A stretch of 59,324 bases of DNA, taken from NCBI RefSeq assembly GCF_001854885.1, contig NZ_MDDV01000010.1:91356-150679 (forward strand), written 5' to 3'. Each line of letters starts with the position of its first letter. Within the stretch, counting starts at the first letter, position 1. Origin of the DNA: Ensifer sp. LCM 4579 (GTDB lineage: Bacteria > Pseudomonadota > Alphaproteobacteria > Rhizobiales > Rhizobiaceae). The translations under genes and the position numbers were made by a program. The notes under the pieces were generated by a model that searched no databases, was not told the origin of the DNA, and saw nothing but the letters and a program-made list of their open reading frames with translations. Below, piece by piece: positions 8,770 through 18,817 of this stretch.

Positions 8770-10617
8770 ATGCTGGACACAGGCGGTGTTGGAAGAAGGA
8801 ATTTTGCGGCCGCGTTCCTGGCAATGTCCCTGCTACTGGTGCCAGCCGCGGATGCTCAAGAGCAGCCGGTCTGGCATCACGGACTGTCACTCGTCGACGA
8901 TCTCAAATACCCGCCAGGTTTTTCCCACTTCGACTATGCGAATCCCGAGGCACCGAAGGGCGGAGACCTCAGGCTTTCGCAGACCGGCACCTTCGACACG
9001 TTCAATCCCCTGCTGGTGAAGGGCGAAACGGCCGCCGGTCTCGCGCTCGTCTTCGACACGCTCATGAAGCCGGCGGAAGACGAGATTTCGACGGCCTACG
9101 GGCTTCTGGCCGAAAGCGTTTCCTTCCCGGACGACATTTCCTCGGCCACCTTCCGCTTGAGGAAGGAGGCGAAGTGGGCCGACGGAAAGCCCGTGACGCC
9201 CGAGGATGTCGTCTTCAGCTTCGAGAAGGGCAAGGAACTGAATCCGCTTTACCAGAGCTATTACGGGCATGTGGTGAAAGCGGAGAAAACTGGCAACCAG
9301 GACATTACCTTCCACTTCGACGAGAAGAACAATCGTGAGTTGCCGCAGATTCTCGGGCAGCTCTTCATCGTTCCAAAACATTGGTGGGAAGGTACGGGGC
9401 TGGACGGCAAGCCTCGCGACATCACTCGGACAACACTCGAACCCGTCATGGGCTCGGGTCCCTATCGCATCGCTTCACTCTCCCCCGGAGGTACGATCCG
9501 GTATGAGCGGCGCGAGGACTATTGGGGCGCGTCGCTCAACGTCAACGCCGGACAGAACAATTTTGACTCGATCACTTACACCTTCTTCGGCGATCGGGAT
9601 GTCGAATTCGAGTCCTTCCGTGCCGGCGATATTGATTTCTGGCGCGAGAACCAAGCGCGCCGCTGGGCGACTGGCTATGACTTTCCAGCAGCTAAGGCTG
9701 GCCGCGTAAAGCGAGAAGAAGTGCCGCTCAGGGCGACAGGAGTCATGCAAGCGCTCGTACCAAACATGCGTCGTAAACCATTTGACAACGAGAGAGTGCG
9801 CGAAGCGCTAAACTATGCTCTCGACTTCGAGGAACTGAACCGCACCGTTTTTTTCAACCAGTACACACGGGTTGACAGTTACTTTTTTTTAACTGAGCTC
9901 GCTTCCGCCGGCCTCCCGGAAGACAAAGAACTGGAAATCCTGAACGAGGTGAAGGATCTCGTGCCAGCGGAAGTGTTCACCACCCCTTACAGTAATCCGG
10001 TCGGCGGTACGCCGCAAAAAGCGCGTGAAAACCTGCGCAAGGCAATCGAGCTACTTAAGGAGGCAGGTTTCGAGCTCAAAGGTAATCGGATGGTGAATAA
10101 GGAGACGGGCAAGCCGTTCTCCTTCGAAATCCTCTTGAGCAGCCCGGCGCTCGAGCGCGTCGCCGTACCCTATGCACAGAACCTCAAGCGCATCGGCATC
10201 GAGGCGCGCGTGCGCACCGTTGATCCTTCACAATATACCAATCGGGAGCGATCTTTCGACTACGACGTGACCTGGGAAGTCTGGGGCCAGTCTCTGAGTC
10301 CGGGAAATGAGCAGGCGGATTACTGGGGATCTAAAGCAGCTACGCGCGAAGGGTCGAGAAATTATGCCGGCATCGCCGATCCCGGCGTCGACAAGCTGAT
10401 CGAACGCGTGATTTTCGCCAAGGATCGAGACACGCTCGTTGCCGCCACTAAAGCACTCGATCGGGTCCTGCTAGCCCATCATTATGTGGTCCCCCTTTAC
10501 TACCCACGAACAACAAACATTGCTTATTGGGATACAGTGAATAGGCCGCAAGAGTTGCCGAAATACGGACTCGGCTTTCCCGACGTGTGGTGGTCCAAGA
10601 ACGCCGCCAGCCAATGA
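8770..10617 (+). CDS. Peptide ABC transporter substrate-binding protein (YejA-like)
   Basis: Extracellular solute-binding protein family 5, the binding component for the yejBEF-like importer downstream. Start is the ATG at 8770, with AAGGAG ten bases upstream (an in-frame ATG at 8740 lies before that site). 615 residues with an N-terminal signal peptide (hydrophobic FAAAFLAMSLLLVPAADA). The family-5 signature region is around KGGDLRLSQTGTFDTFNPL. From about 9640 to the stop, codon third positions are noticeably less GC-rich than in the first half, with runs such as a T-tract near 9883. The protein reads through normally, so this is a mosaic rather than a broken gene. Confidence 0.88.
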   Translation: MLDTGGVGRRNFAAAFLAMSLLLVPAADAQEQPVWHHGLSLVDDLKYPPGFSHFDYANPEAPKGGDLRLSQTGTFDTFNPLLVKGETAAGLALVFDTLMKPAEDEISTAYGLLAESVSFPDDISSATFRLRKEAKWADGKPVTPEDVVFSFEKGKELNPLYQSYYGHVVKAEKTGNQDITFHFDEKNNRELPQILGQLFIVPKHWWEGTGLDGKPRDITRTTLEPVMGSGPYRIASLSPGGTIRYERREDYWGASLNVNAGQNNFDSITYTFFGDRDVEFESFRAGDIDFWRENQARRWATGYDFPAAKAGRVKREEVPLRATGVMQALVPNMRRKPFDNERVREALNYALDFEELNRTVFFNQYTRVDSYFFLTELASAGLPEDKELEILNEVKDLVPAEVFTTPYSNPVGGTPQKARENLRKAIELLKEAGFELKGNRMVNKETGKPFSFEILLSSPALERVAVPYAQNLKRIGIEARVRTVDPSQYTNRERSFDYDVTWEVWGQSLSPGNEQADYWGSKAATREGSRNYAGIADPGVDKLIERVIFAKDRDTLVAATKALDRVLLAHHYVVPLYYPRTTNIAYWDTVNRPQELPKYGLGFPDVWWSKNAASQ

Positions 10618-10708
10618 AGCACTTGCACTCGAAGCCCCACTCCATTCCAAATGCAGGGAACGAATCACTTAGGCTAGGGGACGCGGCCGCAGCAATCCGA
10701 CGCGCCTG

Positions 10709-10790
10709 CTGCATCTCTCCTTGAATTGACCTCGATTTAGAGACATGCAGCAATTCAAGGTGCTACAGCGACCTCGACGCGGCGCTGTAG
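10709..10790 (+). repeat. RIME-like repeat between the binding protein and yejB
   Basis: TGCATCTCTCC-...-GAGACATGCAGCAATTCAAGG, then GTGCTACAGCGACC-...-GGCGCTGTAG: two adjacent imperfect palindromes, as in the other copies. The remaining part of the 10618-10906 gap has no convincing gene. In an operon this element could change the stoichiometry of the abundant binding protein and the permeases. Confidence 0.75.
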
Positions 10791-10906
10791 GAGTTCGGAT
10801 CAGGGGGTCGGGGCCGAGGAGTTCAGGAATTGAGACCACATAGACGTCAAACGAGAGCCAGATTGGCCCCGGCGTCCGGCGGTGCGAAAATGCCGAGGTT
10901 CGCCTG

Positions 10907-11992
10907 ATGGGTGCCTATATCCTGCGTCGCTTGCTCCTGATGATCCCGACGATCGTTGGGATCATGGCCATCTCGTTTGCCGTCGTGCAGTTCGCCCCCG
11001 GCGGTCCGGTGGAGCAGGTCATTGCCGATCTCACCAGTGCCGCCGGGTCTGACAGGCTTTCCGGCACCGGCGGCGATCTCCTTCAGGGCGGCGGTGGCGA
11101 CGAGGGCGGACGCTATCGCGGGGCGCAGGGGCTCGATCCCGAATTCATCGCCAAGCTCGAAAAGCAGTTCGGCTTCGACAAGCCGCCGCTTGAGCGGTTT
11201 CTCACCATGATGTGGAACTATATCCGCTTCGATTTCGGCGAGAGCTTCTTTCGCAACACCTCCGTCATCGACCTGATCATCGAAAAAATGCCGGTGTCGA
11301 TCTCGCTCGGCGTGTGGATCCTGATCTTCTCCTATCTCATTTCGATCCCGCTCGGCATCAAAAAGGCGGTCTCCGACGGCTCCACCTTCGATGTCTGGAC
11401 CTCCGGAATCATCGTCATCGGCTATGCGGTGCCGAGCTTCCTCTTCGCCATACTGCTGATCGTCGTGTTCGCCGGCGGCTCCTTCTTCGACTGGTTCCCC
11501 TTGCGCGGCCTCGTCTCCGACAATTTCCATCAGCTTGCCTGGTGGCAGAAGATCCTCGATTATTTCTGGCACATGACGCTGCCACTGATCACGCTGCTGC
11601 TTTCGGCCTTTGCCACGACGACATTGCTGACCAAGAACTCCTTCATCGACGAGATCAAGAAGCAATATGTCACGACGGCGCGGGCCAAGGGCCTGAGCGA
11701 GCGGCGGGTGCTTTACGGCCATGTCTTCCGCAATGCGATGCTGATCATCATCGCCGGCTTCCCCGGCGCCTTCATCTCCGCCTTCTTCACCGGCTCGCTG
11801 CTGATCGAATACATCTTTTCGCTCGATGGGCTTGGCCGCCTCGGCTATGACGCGGTCGTCAAGCGCGATTATCCGATCGTCTTTGCAACGCTCTACATCT
11901 TCTCGCTGATGGGCCTTGTCGTCAGCCTCGTCTCCGACCTGATCTATACCTGGGTCGACCCCCGCATCGACTTCGAGCGGAGGGACGTCTGA
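10907..11992 (+). CDS. yejB: Peptide/microcin C-type ABC transporter permease YejB
   Basis: Inner-membrane permease of the DppB family, 361 residues. It has an N-terminal span ([20 protein letters not shown]), a periplasmic insert rich in Gly/Asp with a short [14 protein letters not shown] repeat, and five further spans. The cytoplasmic coupling segment [23 protein letters not shown] is the EAA loop. It ends [10 protein letters not shown] as in the YejB family, and its stop overlaps the yejE start by one base, indicating translational coupling. Works with yejE and the double ATPase yejF. Confidence 0.94.
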   Translation: MGAYILRRLLLMIPTIVGIMAISFAVVQFAPGGPVEQVIADLTSAAGSDRLSGTGGDLLQGGGGDEGGRYRGAQGLDPEFIAKLEKQFGFDKPPLERFLTMMWNYIRFDFGESFFRNTSVIDLIIEKMPVSISLGVWILIFSYLISIPLGIKKAVSDGSTFDVWTSGIIVIGYAVPSFLFAILLIVVFAGGSFFDWFPLRGLVSDNFHQLAWWQKILDYFWHMTLPLITLLLSAFATTTLLTKNSFIDEIKKQYVTTARAKGLSERRVLYGHVFRNAMLIIIAGFPGAFISAFFTGSLLIEYIFSLDGLGRLGYDAVVKRDYPIVFATLYIFSLMGLVVSLVSDLIYTWVDPRIDFERRDV

Positions 11993-13125
11993 TGAGCGCC
12001 ATCACGACCTATGCGCAGGCGCCGGAAAGAGGCTGGCTCACGCCGATCGGCCGGCGGCGCTGGCAGAATTTCAAGGCGAATCGGCGCGGCTACTGGGCGC
12101 TCTGGATCTTTCTCCTTCTCTTCGGCCTCAGCCTCTGTGCCGAATTCATCGCCAATGACCGGCCGATCGTCGCCTCCTACAAGGGCGAACTCCTGTTCCC
12201 GGTCTTCGTGAACTATCCGGAAGAGACGTTCGGCGGATTTCTCGCCGTCACCGACTTTCGCTCCGAATTCATCCGCGACGAAATCGAGGCGAACGGCTGG
12301 ATGATCTGGCCGCCGATCCGCTATTCCTACCAGACGGTCAACTCCTATATTCCGCATTCGGCGCCGACCCCTCCCTTCTGGCTGATGAGCGAGGAGGAGC
12401 GCTGCGCCGCCTATCCGCAGGGTGCCGACGACCCCGGCTGCACGCTCGGCAACATGAATTGGCTCGGCACCGACGACCAGGCGCGCGACGTGATGGCGCG
12501 CATGATCTATGGCTTCCGCATCTCGGTGCTTTTCGGTCTCGTACTGACGATCGCCTCCGCCGTGATCGGCGTATCGGCGGGCGCCGTGCAGGGCTATTTT
12601 GGCGGCTGGACCGATCTTCTCTTCCAGCGCTTCATCGAGATCTGGTCATCGATGCCGGTGCTCTACATCCTGCTCATCATCGCCGCCATTCTGCCGCCCG
12701 GCTTCTTCATCCTGCTCGGCATCATGCTGCTCTTCTCCTGGGTCGGCTTCGTCGGCGTCGTGCGCGCGGAGTTCCTGAGGGCGCGCAATTTCGAATATGT
12801 CAACGCGGCGCGCGCGCTCGGCGTCGGCAACGGCACGATCATGTACCGGCACCTCCTGCCGAACGCGATGGTCGCAACGCTCACTTTCCTGCCCTTCATC
12901 CTCTCCGGCTCGATCACCACGCTCACCTCGCTCGATTTCTTGGGCTTCGGCATGCCGCCGGGGTCCCCCTCGCTCGGCGAGATGATCGCACAGGGCAAGT
13001 CGAACCTGCAGGCGCCGTGGCTGGGGCTCACGGCCTTCTTCGCCATGTCGATCATGCTGTCGCTGCTGATCTTCGTCGGCGAAGCGACACGCGACGCCTT
13101 TGACCCGAGAAAGACGTTCCGGTGA
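11992..13125 (+). CDS. yejE: Peptide/microcin C-type ABC transporter permease YejE
   Basis: Second inner-membrane permease of the Yej importer, 377 residues. After an N-terminal cytoplasmic basic segment (RRRWQNFKANRRGYWALWIF) comes one span, then a large periplasmic insert (about residues 55-160) typical of YejE, with WLGTDDQARDVMARMIYGFR before the permease core. The EAA loop is FEYVNAARALGVGNGTIMYR. It starts within the yejB stop codon and overlaps the next gene if that begins at 13122, so translation is probably coupled across all three. Confidence 0.94.
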   Translation: MSAITTYAQAPERGWLTPIGRRRWQNFKANRRGYWALWIFLLLFGLSLCAEFIANDRPIVASYKGELLFPVFVNYPEETFGGFLAVTDFRSEFIRDEIEANGWMIWPPIRYSYQTVNSYIPHSAPTPPFWLMSEEERCAAYPQGADDPGCTLGNMNWLGTDDQARDVMARMIYGFRISVLFGLVLTIASAVIGVSAGAVQGYFGGWTDLLFQRFIEIWSSMPVLYILLIIAAILPPGFFILLGIMLLFSWVGFVGVVRAEFLRARNFEYVNAARALGVGNGTIMYRHLLPNAMVATLTFLPFILSGSITTLTSLDFLGFGMPPGSPSLGEMIAQGKSNLQAPWLGLTAFFAMSIMLSLLIFVGEATRDAFDPRKTFR

Positions 13126-13133
13126 GGGCGACC

Positions 13134-14762
13134 ATGACAGACACCCTTCTCTCCGTGCGCGATCTGTCCGTGGCCTTCCACCAGGGCGGCGAGACCTCGA
13201 CGGCCGTCGACCACATCTCCTTCGACATCCGTCGCGGCGAAACCGTCGCGCTTGTCGGCGAGTCCGGCTCGGGCAAGTCGGTCTCGGCCAACTCCATCCT
13301 GAAGCTGCTGCCTTATCCGGCGGCGAGACATCCGAGCGGCGAAGTCATCTTCAACGGCAAGGATCTCCTCAAGGCAAACGACGAAGAACTCAGGCATGTC
13401 CGCGGCAACGACATCACGATGATCTTCCAGGAGCCGATGACCTCGCTCAACCCGCTGCACACGATCGAGCAGCAGGTGGGCGAAATCCTCGAACTCCATC
13501 AGGGCCTCAAAGGGCCGGCTGCGCGCGCGCGAACGCAGGAGCTCCTCAACCAGGTCGGCATCCGCGAAGCGGAGAAGCGCCTCGGCGCCTATCCGCACCA
13601 GCTTTCCGGTGGTCAGCGCCAGCGCGTGATGATCGCCATGGCACTTGCCAACCGCCCGGAACTCCTGATCGCCGACGAGCCGACGACGGCGCTCGACGTC
13701 ACCGTTCAGGCGCAGATCCTCGAGCTCCTGAAGTCGCTCAAGGATGAGCATGGCATGTCCATGCTGTTCATCACCCACGACCTCGGCATCGTCCGCAAGA
13801 TCGCCGATCGCGTCTGCGTCATGACCAAGGGCAAGATCGTCGAGACCGGCCCGACGGCGGAGATCTTTGCCAATCCGCAGCATTCCTATACCAGGCACCT
13901 GCTTGCCTCGGAACCGAAGGGCGAACCGCCGCCCTCCGATTTCTCGAAGCCGGTCGTCATCGAAGCGAAGGACGTGAAGGTCTGGTTTCCGATCAAGGCG
14001 GGCTTCCTGCGGCGCGTCGTCGATCACGTCAAGGCGGTGGACGGCATCGACCTGACGCTACGCGCCGGGCAGACGCTCGGGGTCGTCGGCGAGTCCGGCT
14101 CGGGCAAGACGACGCTCGGGCTGGCGCTGACGCGGCTGATTTCGTCGAAGGGGCGGATCGCCTTCGTCGGCAGAGACATCGATGCCTATAGCTTCGGCGA
14201 GATGCGGCCGCTCCGCAACCGCATGCAGGTGGTCTTCCAGGACCCCTACGGGTCGCTCAGCCCGCGCATGTCCATCGCCGACATCGTTGGCGAGGGGCTG
14301 AAGATCCACGAAAAGGCGCTCGCCAATGGCGAGCGCGACGCGCGCGTGGCCGCCGCATTGGAAGAGGTCGGGCTTGACCCCGCCACCCGCTGGCGCTACC
14401 CGCATGAATTCTCCGGCGGCCAGCGCCAGCGCATCGCAATCGCCCGCGCCATGGTGCTCAAACCCCAATTCGTCATGCTCGACGAGCCGACCTCGGCACT
14501 CGATATGAGCGTGCAGGCGCAAGTGGTCGATCTTCTGCGCGACCTGCAGCGCAAGCATAATCTCGCCTATCTCTTCATCAGCCATGACTTGAAGGTCGTG
14601 CGGGCGCTTGCCAACGAGGTGATCGTCATGCGGATGGGCCGGGTCGTGGAGCAGGGGCCGGCCGAGCGCATCTTCGAGGCTCCGAGCGAAGACTATACCA
14701 AGGCGCTGATGGCCGCCGCCTTCAACCTCGAAGCCGTCAATCTTTCCGCCATCCGTCAATAG
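13134..14762 (+). CDS. yejF: Double ATPase of the Yej peptide importer
   Basis: Two fused ATP-binding cassettes energise the YejBE permease pair. The first has Walker A GESGSGKS, signature [15 protein letters not shown] and Walker [13 protein letters not shown]. The second has [24 protein letters not shown] and [12 protein letters not shown]. The family C-terminal oligopeptide motif after each cassette is visible (for example [12 protein letters not shown]). ATG at 13134 (542 residues) is preferred; GTG at 13122 overlaps the yejE stop. Confident. Confidence 0.95.
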   Translation: MTDTLLSVRDLSVAFHQGGETSTAVDHISFDIRRGETVALVGESGSGKSVSANSILKLLPYPAARHPSGEVIFNGKDLLKANDEELRHVRGNDITMIFQEPMTSLNPLHTIEQQVGEILELHQGLKGPAARARTQELLNQVGIREAEKRLGAYPHQLSGGQRQRVMIAMALANRPELLIADEPTTALDVTVQAQILELLKSLKDEHGMSMLFITHDLGIVRKIADRVCVMTKGKIVETGPTAEIFANPQHSYTRHLLASEPKGEPPPSDFSKPVVIEAKDVKVWFPIKAGFLRRVVDHVKAVDGIDLTLRAGQTLGVVGESGSGKTTLGLALTRLISSKGRIAFVGRDIDAYSFGEMRPLRNRMQVVFQDPYGSLSPRMSIADIVGEGLKIHEKALANGERDARVAAALEEVGLDPATRWRYPHEFSGGQRQRIAIARAMVLKPQFVMLDEPTSALDMSVQAQVVDLLRDLQRKHNLAYLFISHDLKVVRALANEVIVMRMGRVVEQGPAERIFEAPSEDYTKALMAAAFNLEAVNLSAIRQ

Positions 14763-14771
14763 AGCCGTTTC

Positions 14772-15731
14772 ATGCCCGCAAAGAGCCCCGTCATCGTCGA
14801 CCTGAAATTCATTCCCGAAGAGGTCGATGCCGCCCTTGAGGGCGCCTTTCCGGGCCGCGAGGTGATCAACCTTGCCGATCCGGTCCATGAGGGCCGGGAT
14901 CTCTCCGGTATCGATTATGCGGTGGTCTGGAAATCGGCGCCCGACCTCTTCTCCCGCGCGCCTGACTTGAAGATCGTCTTTTCCGGCGGCGCCGGCGTCG
15001 ACCACGTGCTGACGCTGCCGGGCCTGCCGGACGTGCCGCTGGTGCGCTTCGTCGACCGGACGCTGACGACGCGCATGAGCGAATGGGTGGTGATGCAATG
15101 CCTCATGCACCTGCGCCAGCATCGCGCCTATGAGGCGCTGGCGAGAAGGCGCGAATGGCGGGACCTGAGCCAGCCCGAGGCAGCCGACGTGACCGTCGGC
15201 ATCATGGGCATGGGCGTACTCGGCCAGGATGCGGCCCGCAAGCTTACGGTCATGGGCTTCAAAGTGGTCGGCTGGTCGCGCACGAAGCGCGTGGTCGAAG
15301 ACATCGAGACCTACGACGCCGCCGGCCTCGACACCTTTCTCGATCGCAGCGATTTCCTCGTCGGCCTGCTGCCGCTGACGCCGGAAACGACCGGCATTTT
15401 CAACCGCGGTCTGTTTGCGAAACTCAGCCGCAAGGGACCCTTCGGCGCACCTGTCTTCATCAATGCCGGCCGCGGCGGCAGCCAGGTGGAAGCCGATATC
15501 CTCTCGTGCCTCGACGACGGCACGCTCGCGGCAGTCTCACTCGACGTCTTCGAACGGGAGCCGCTTTCACCGGAAAGCCGGTTTTGGACCATGCCCAATG
15601 TTTATGTGACGCCGCATGTCGCCGCCTCATCCGACGTCAAGGCGCTGTTCGTTCATGTCGAAGAGCAGATCGCACGCTTCGAAAATGGCCTGCCGCTGCA
15701 GCATGTAGTCGACAAGGTAGCCGGCTACTGA
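14772..15731 (+). CDS. D-2-hydroxyacid dehydrogenase, GhrA-like glyoxylate/hydroxypyruvate reductase
   Basis: NAD(P)H-dependent reductase of 319 residues. The nucleotide-binding motif VGIMGMGVLGQDAARKL is followed by the catalytic Arg in INAGRGGSQVEADIL, the Glu in DVFEREPLSPESRFW and the His in NVYVTPHVAA. The arrangement resembles GhrA, which reduces glyoxylate and hydroxypyruvate; exact substrate unproven. It follows yejF by nine bases, so it is probably in that operon, though a functional link to peptide uptake is not evident. Convergent with ilvE. Confidence 0.85.
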   Translation: MPAKSPVIVDLKFIPEEVDAALEGAFPGREVINLADPVHEGRDLSGIDYAVVWKSAPDLFSRAPDLKIVFSGGAGVDHVLTLPGLPDVPLVRFVDRTLTTRMSEWVVMQCLMHLRQHRAYEALARRREWRDLSQPEAADVTVGIMGMGVLGQDAARKLTVMGFKVVGWSRTKRVVEDIETYDAAGLDTFLDRSDFLVGLLPLTPETTGIFNRGLFAKLSRKGPFGAPVFINAGRGGSQVEADILSCLDDGTLAAVSLDVFEREPLSPESRFWTMPNVYVTPHVAASSDVKALFVHVEEQIARFENGLPLQHVVDKVAGY

Positions 15732-15783
15732 TAGCCGCGGCCACAGCGGCGCGCAGGCCGCCATGGCGCGCTGCTTACGCCGG

Positions 15784-16881
15784 TCAGAACAGTCGGTCGA
15801 CCCAGCCATGCGGGTCGGGTGCGCGGCCGTTCTGGATGTCGAGCAGTGCCGCCTTCAGCTTGCCGGCGACCGGACCGGCCCCGCCGTCGCCGATCGTGAA
15901 GCCGTGTTTGCGGCCCTTCACCCTGCCGATCGGCGTGACCACCGCGGCGGTGCCGCAGGCAAAGGCCTCGGCAAGCCGGCCGCTCTGCGCATCTGCCTGC
16001 CATTGCTCGATCGCATAGGGTTCCTCGCGCACGGTGAGCCCCATGTCACGGGCGAGCGTGATCAGCGAATCGCGGGTGATGCCGGGCAGGATCGTGCCGG
16101 TGAGCGGCGGCGTCTGCAATGAGCCATCGTTGAAGACGAAGAAGACGTTCATGCCGCCGAGTTCCTCGACGAAGCGGCGCTCGACGGCATCGAGGAAGAT
16201 CACCTGCTCGCAGCCTTCGCGGGTCGCTTCGGCCTGGGCAGCGAGGCTCGCCGCATAATTGCCGCCGCACTTTGCTTCGCCGGTGCCGCCCGGCGCGGCG
16301 CGTGTGTAGTTCTCCGACACCCACAGCGTGACGGCCGGCGCGCCGCCCTTGAAATAGGAGCCGACCGAAGAGGCAATGACGCAATAGATGTACTCGGCCG
16401 AAGGCTTGACCCCGAGGAGGACCTCGGTTGCGATCATGAACGGCCGGAGATAGAGCGCCGAACCGTCTGCGGTCGGAATCCAGTCGCGATCGACGCGGAC
16501 CAGTTCACGGACGGATTCCACGAACAGCTCCTCCGGCAGAGGCGCCATGGCCAGCCGGAGGGCGGAGTTGCGGAACCGGCGCGCATTGGCGTCCGGGCGA
16601 AACAGCGCGGCGCCGCCGTCAGGCAGGCGATAGGCCTTCATGCCCTCGAAAATCTCCTGGGCGTAGTGGAACACCACCGTTGCAGGATCGAGATCGAAAG
16701 CCTTGCGCGCTTCGATCCTGCCGCTATGCCAGCCGCGTCCTTCGGAATAGCGGACGGTCACCATGTGGTCCGTGAAGACCCGGCCGAAGCCGGGGTTCTG
16801 GAGGATCGCCTCCCGTTCGCTCGGGGCCGTCGGGTTCGGGTTCTTCTCGAACAGGAAAGTCTTTGCGTGGCTCTCGGTCAT
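15784..16881 (-). CDS. ilvE: Branched-chain amino acid aminotransferase
   Basis: PLP fold-type IV aminotransferase making or degrading leucine, isoleucine and valine in the cytoplasm. 365 residues, the longer class II form. It has the family segment VFHYAQEIFEGMKAYRLPDG near the N-terminus and the PLP-lysine region GEAKCGGNYAASLAAQ. Downstream of that is the substrate-binding FLDAVERRFVEELGGMNVFFV. ATG at 16881 has GGAGCGG upstream. Monocistronic; a RIME-like repeat and the cycM terminator lie upstream. Confidence 0.95.
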   Translation of the reverse strand: MTESHAKTFLFEKNPNPTAPSEREAILQNPGFGRVFTDHMVTVRYSEGRGWHSGRIEARKAFDLDPATVVFHYAQEIFEGMKAYRLPDGGAALFRPDANARRFRNSALRLAMAPLPEELFVESVRELVRVDRDWIPTADGSALYLRPFMIATEVLLGVKPSAEYIYCVIASSVGSYFKGGAPAVTLWVSENYTRAAPGGTGEAKCGGNYAASLAAQAEATREGCEQVIFLDAVERRFVEELGGMNVFFVFNDGSLQTPPLTGTILPGITRDSLITLARDMGLTVREEPYAIEQWQADAQSGRLAEAFACGTAAVVTPIGRVKGRKHGFTIGDGGAGPVAGKLKAALLDIQNGRAPDPHGWVDRLF

Positions 16882-17019
16882 CTATCGTCCGCTCCTTCGT
16901 TCCGAGCGGATTCGTCCCGCTCGCCGTGGGAGCAGGACTTAGCTCGGATCAGATGGTGATTGGTGGCGTTCATGCCTTCATATGCACAGATATTAGCATT
17001 GCCAAAGCAAAATCCGCTA

Positions 17020-17123
17020 CTGCATGTCTCCTTTGATCGATCTCGATTGAAGGACAAAGACATGCAGTAATTCAAAGTGCTACAGCGACCTTTGCGCGTC
17101 CGATAGGACGCGCGGCGCTGTAG
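17020..17123 (+). repeat. RIME-like repeat, the best-preserved copy
   Basis: Two palindromes in tandem. First, TGCATGTC...GACATGCA with inner ATCGATCTCGAT. Second, CTACAGCG...CGCTGTAG enclosing GCGCGTCC-GATA-GGACGCGC. The linker is AGTAATTCAAAGTG. RIME elements (Rhizobium-specific intergenic mosaic elements) are described from Sinorhizobium and Rhizobium; the assignment is by memory of that sequence type. Confidence 0.85.
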
Positions 17124-17151
17124 TTTCGCGTCGTCAGCCCGCAACAGCCGG

Positions 17152-17186
17152 ATGAAAAGGAAAAGCCCGGCTGATGAACCGGGCTG
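17152..17186 (-). terminator. Intrinsic terminator of cycM
   Basis: Read on the minus strand, AGCCCGG-TTCATCAG-CCGGGCT is followed by TTTCCTTTTC. It lies 25 bases past the cycM stop. Confidence 0.8.
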
Positions 17187-17210
17187 CCTCTGAGGAATGT
17201 CTGGCTGAAA

Positions 17211-17894
17211 TCAGTTCGCCGGTGCGGGGGCGGGAGCTTGTACCTCCTGCGCCGTCTGGCCTGCAACCGGAGCGGCTCCATCGGCCGGGCCAACTTCCGA
17301 CTGTCCCTCGGCCGGAGCGGCTTCCGTTGCGCCGGTCGCTTCCGGAGCCGGCAGCGGCGCCGGATTATCCGAGTGCTCGCGCAGCCAGGCGATCAGGTTT
17401 GCCCGCTCGTCGATCTTCTTGAGGCCGGCAAAGCCCATGGCCGTGCCCGGAACGTGTTTCTTCGGCGCCTCGAGGAAATAGCTGAGGTGCTCGTAGTCCC
17501 AAACGACCTTGCCGCCCTCGGAAAAGGCCTGCATGCCGGCGGAATAGCTGAAGCCCTCATGCGAGGCGACCGGCCGGTTGACGACGTCCCAGAGGTTTGG
17601 GCCGACCTTGTTGGGTCCGCCCTTCTCCACGGTGTGACAGCTCGCGCATTTCTTGAAGATGGTCTCGCCCGCGGAGGCATCGGCCGTCGCCAGCAGCGGG
17701 CCGATCGGTTCGGGCGCAGCTTCCCCGCCGCCGGCAGCACCGGGTTCGGCGGACGTCTCCTCGGCGACGATCGCGAAACCTTCCTTCTCGGGAGCTTCGG
17801 AATGGAATATGCCTTCCGAGGCGATGGACACGGTCATCAGCACGAAGACCGTACCCAACAAGGCACCCACACCCATGTTCACATATGGATTCAT
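17211..17894 (-). CDS. cycM: Membrane-anchored class I c-type cytochrome (CycM type)
   Basis: Electron carrier between the bc1 complex and terminal oxidase, tethered to the periplasmic face. 227 residues from the ATG at 17894 (AAGGGAG upstream). Residues 6-27 are an uncleaved signal anchor. An acidic Ala/Glu-rich linker follows, then the heme motif CASCH with downstream [13 protein letters not shown] and the Met ligand in [10 protein letters not shown]. The last 45 residues are an Ala/Pro/Glu low-complexity tail that ordinary cytochromes c lack. Divergent from kdsB. Confidence 0.92.
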   Translation of the reverse strand: MNPYVNMGVGALLGTVFVLMTVSIASEGIFHSEAPEKEGFAIVAEETSAEPGAAGGGEAAPEPIGPLLATADASAGETIFKKCASCHTVEKGGPNKVGPNLWDVVNRPVASHEGFSYSAGMQAFSEGGKVVWDYEHLSYFLEAPKKHVPGTAMGFAGLKKIDERANLIAWLREHSDNPAPLPAPEATGATEAAPAEGQSEVGPADGAAPVAGQTAQEVQAPAPAPAN

Positions 17895-18050
17895 CTGCAA
17901 ACGCTCCCTTTGCCACCGGCGCAAACAAAAACCCGGCCCATCTTGAAATCGCGCGGAACCTATGTCTTTTGGCTCTGCGTTGCAACAGTGATTATGGCCC
18001 TCGGAGTGAGACCTTTTGACACTTTCTGCGGGGCTTTTGAAGGCCAGACG

Positions 18051-18803
18051 ATGATTCACGAAAATTCCGGCAAAAGCTTGGTGCTTATTCCGGCGCGCAT
18101 GGCCTCGACCAGGCTGCCTGGAAAACCGCTTGCCGACATATGCGGTCTGCCGATGATCGTTCAGGTCGCACGGCGCGCGCAGGAGGCCGATGTCGGCCGC
18201 ATCGTCGTCGCCGTCGACCATGCGGAGGTGTTTGCCGCGGTGAGCGACGCGGGTTTCGAGGCGATCATGACGCGCGGCGACCACCAGTCCGGCTCCGACC
18301 GGATCTATGAAGCACTCACCAAGGCCGATCCGCAAGGCGAGGCCGAGATCGTCATCAACGTCCAGGGGGACCTGCCGACGATCGAGCCCGGGCCGATCCG
18401 CGCGGCGCTCAAACCCCTCGAGAACGCCTCGACCGACATCGCCACCCTGACGGTGGCGATTACCGACGAGCACGAAAAGACCAATCCCAACGTCGTCAAG
18501 GTCGTGGGCTCGCCCCTTTCCGAGAGCCGGTTGCGGGCGCTTTATTTCACCCGCACGACGGCACCCTACGGTGCCGGCCCGCTTTTCCACCACATCGGCC
18601 TCTATGCCTATCGGCGCAAGGCGCTCGAGACTTTCGTGTCGCTCAAGCCCTCGACGCTCGAAAAGCGCGAATCGCTGGAGCAACTGCGGGCACTCGAAGC
18701 CGGCATGCGCATCGACGTCGAGATCGTCGATTCCGTGCCGCTCGGCGTCGATACGCCGGCAGACCTCGAGAAGGCCCGCCGCATACTTTCCGCCAGAAGC
18801 TGA
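18051..18803 (+). CDS. kdsB: 3-deoxy-manno-octulosonate cytidylyltransferase
   Basis: Activates KDO with CTP to CMP-KDO for lipopolysaccharide core synthesis, in the cytoplasm. 250 residues. The nucleotide-binding start is [18 protein letters not shown], the metal and substrate segment is [12 protein letters not shown], and the active-site region [13 protein letters not shown] is near the C-terminus. ATG at 18051 is chosen because homology begins there; an in-frame ATG at 17994 would add 19 unrelated residues. pheA follows after 14 bases, so the two are an operon. Confidence 0.94.
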   Translation: MIHENSGKSLVLIPARMASTRLPGKPLADICGLPMIVQVARRAQEADVGRIVVAVDHAEVFAAVSDAGFEAIMTRGDHQSGSDRIYEALTKADPQGEAEIVINVQGDLPTIEPGPIRAALKPLENASTDIATLTVAITDEHEKTNPNVVKVVGSPLSESRLRALYFTRTTAPYGAGPLFHHIGLYAYRRKALETFVSLKPSTLEKRESLEQLRALEAGMRIDVEIVDSVPLGVDTPADLEKARRILSARS

Positions 18804-18817
18804 GGAGGGAACCCAGG

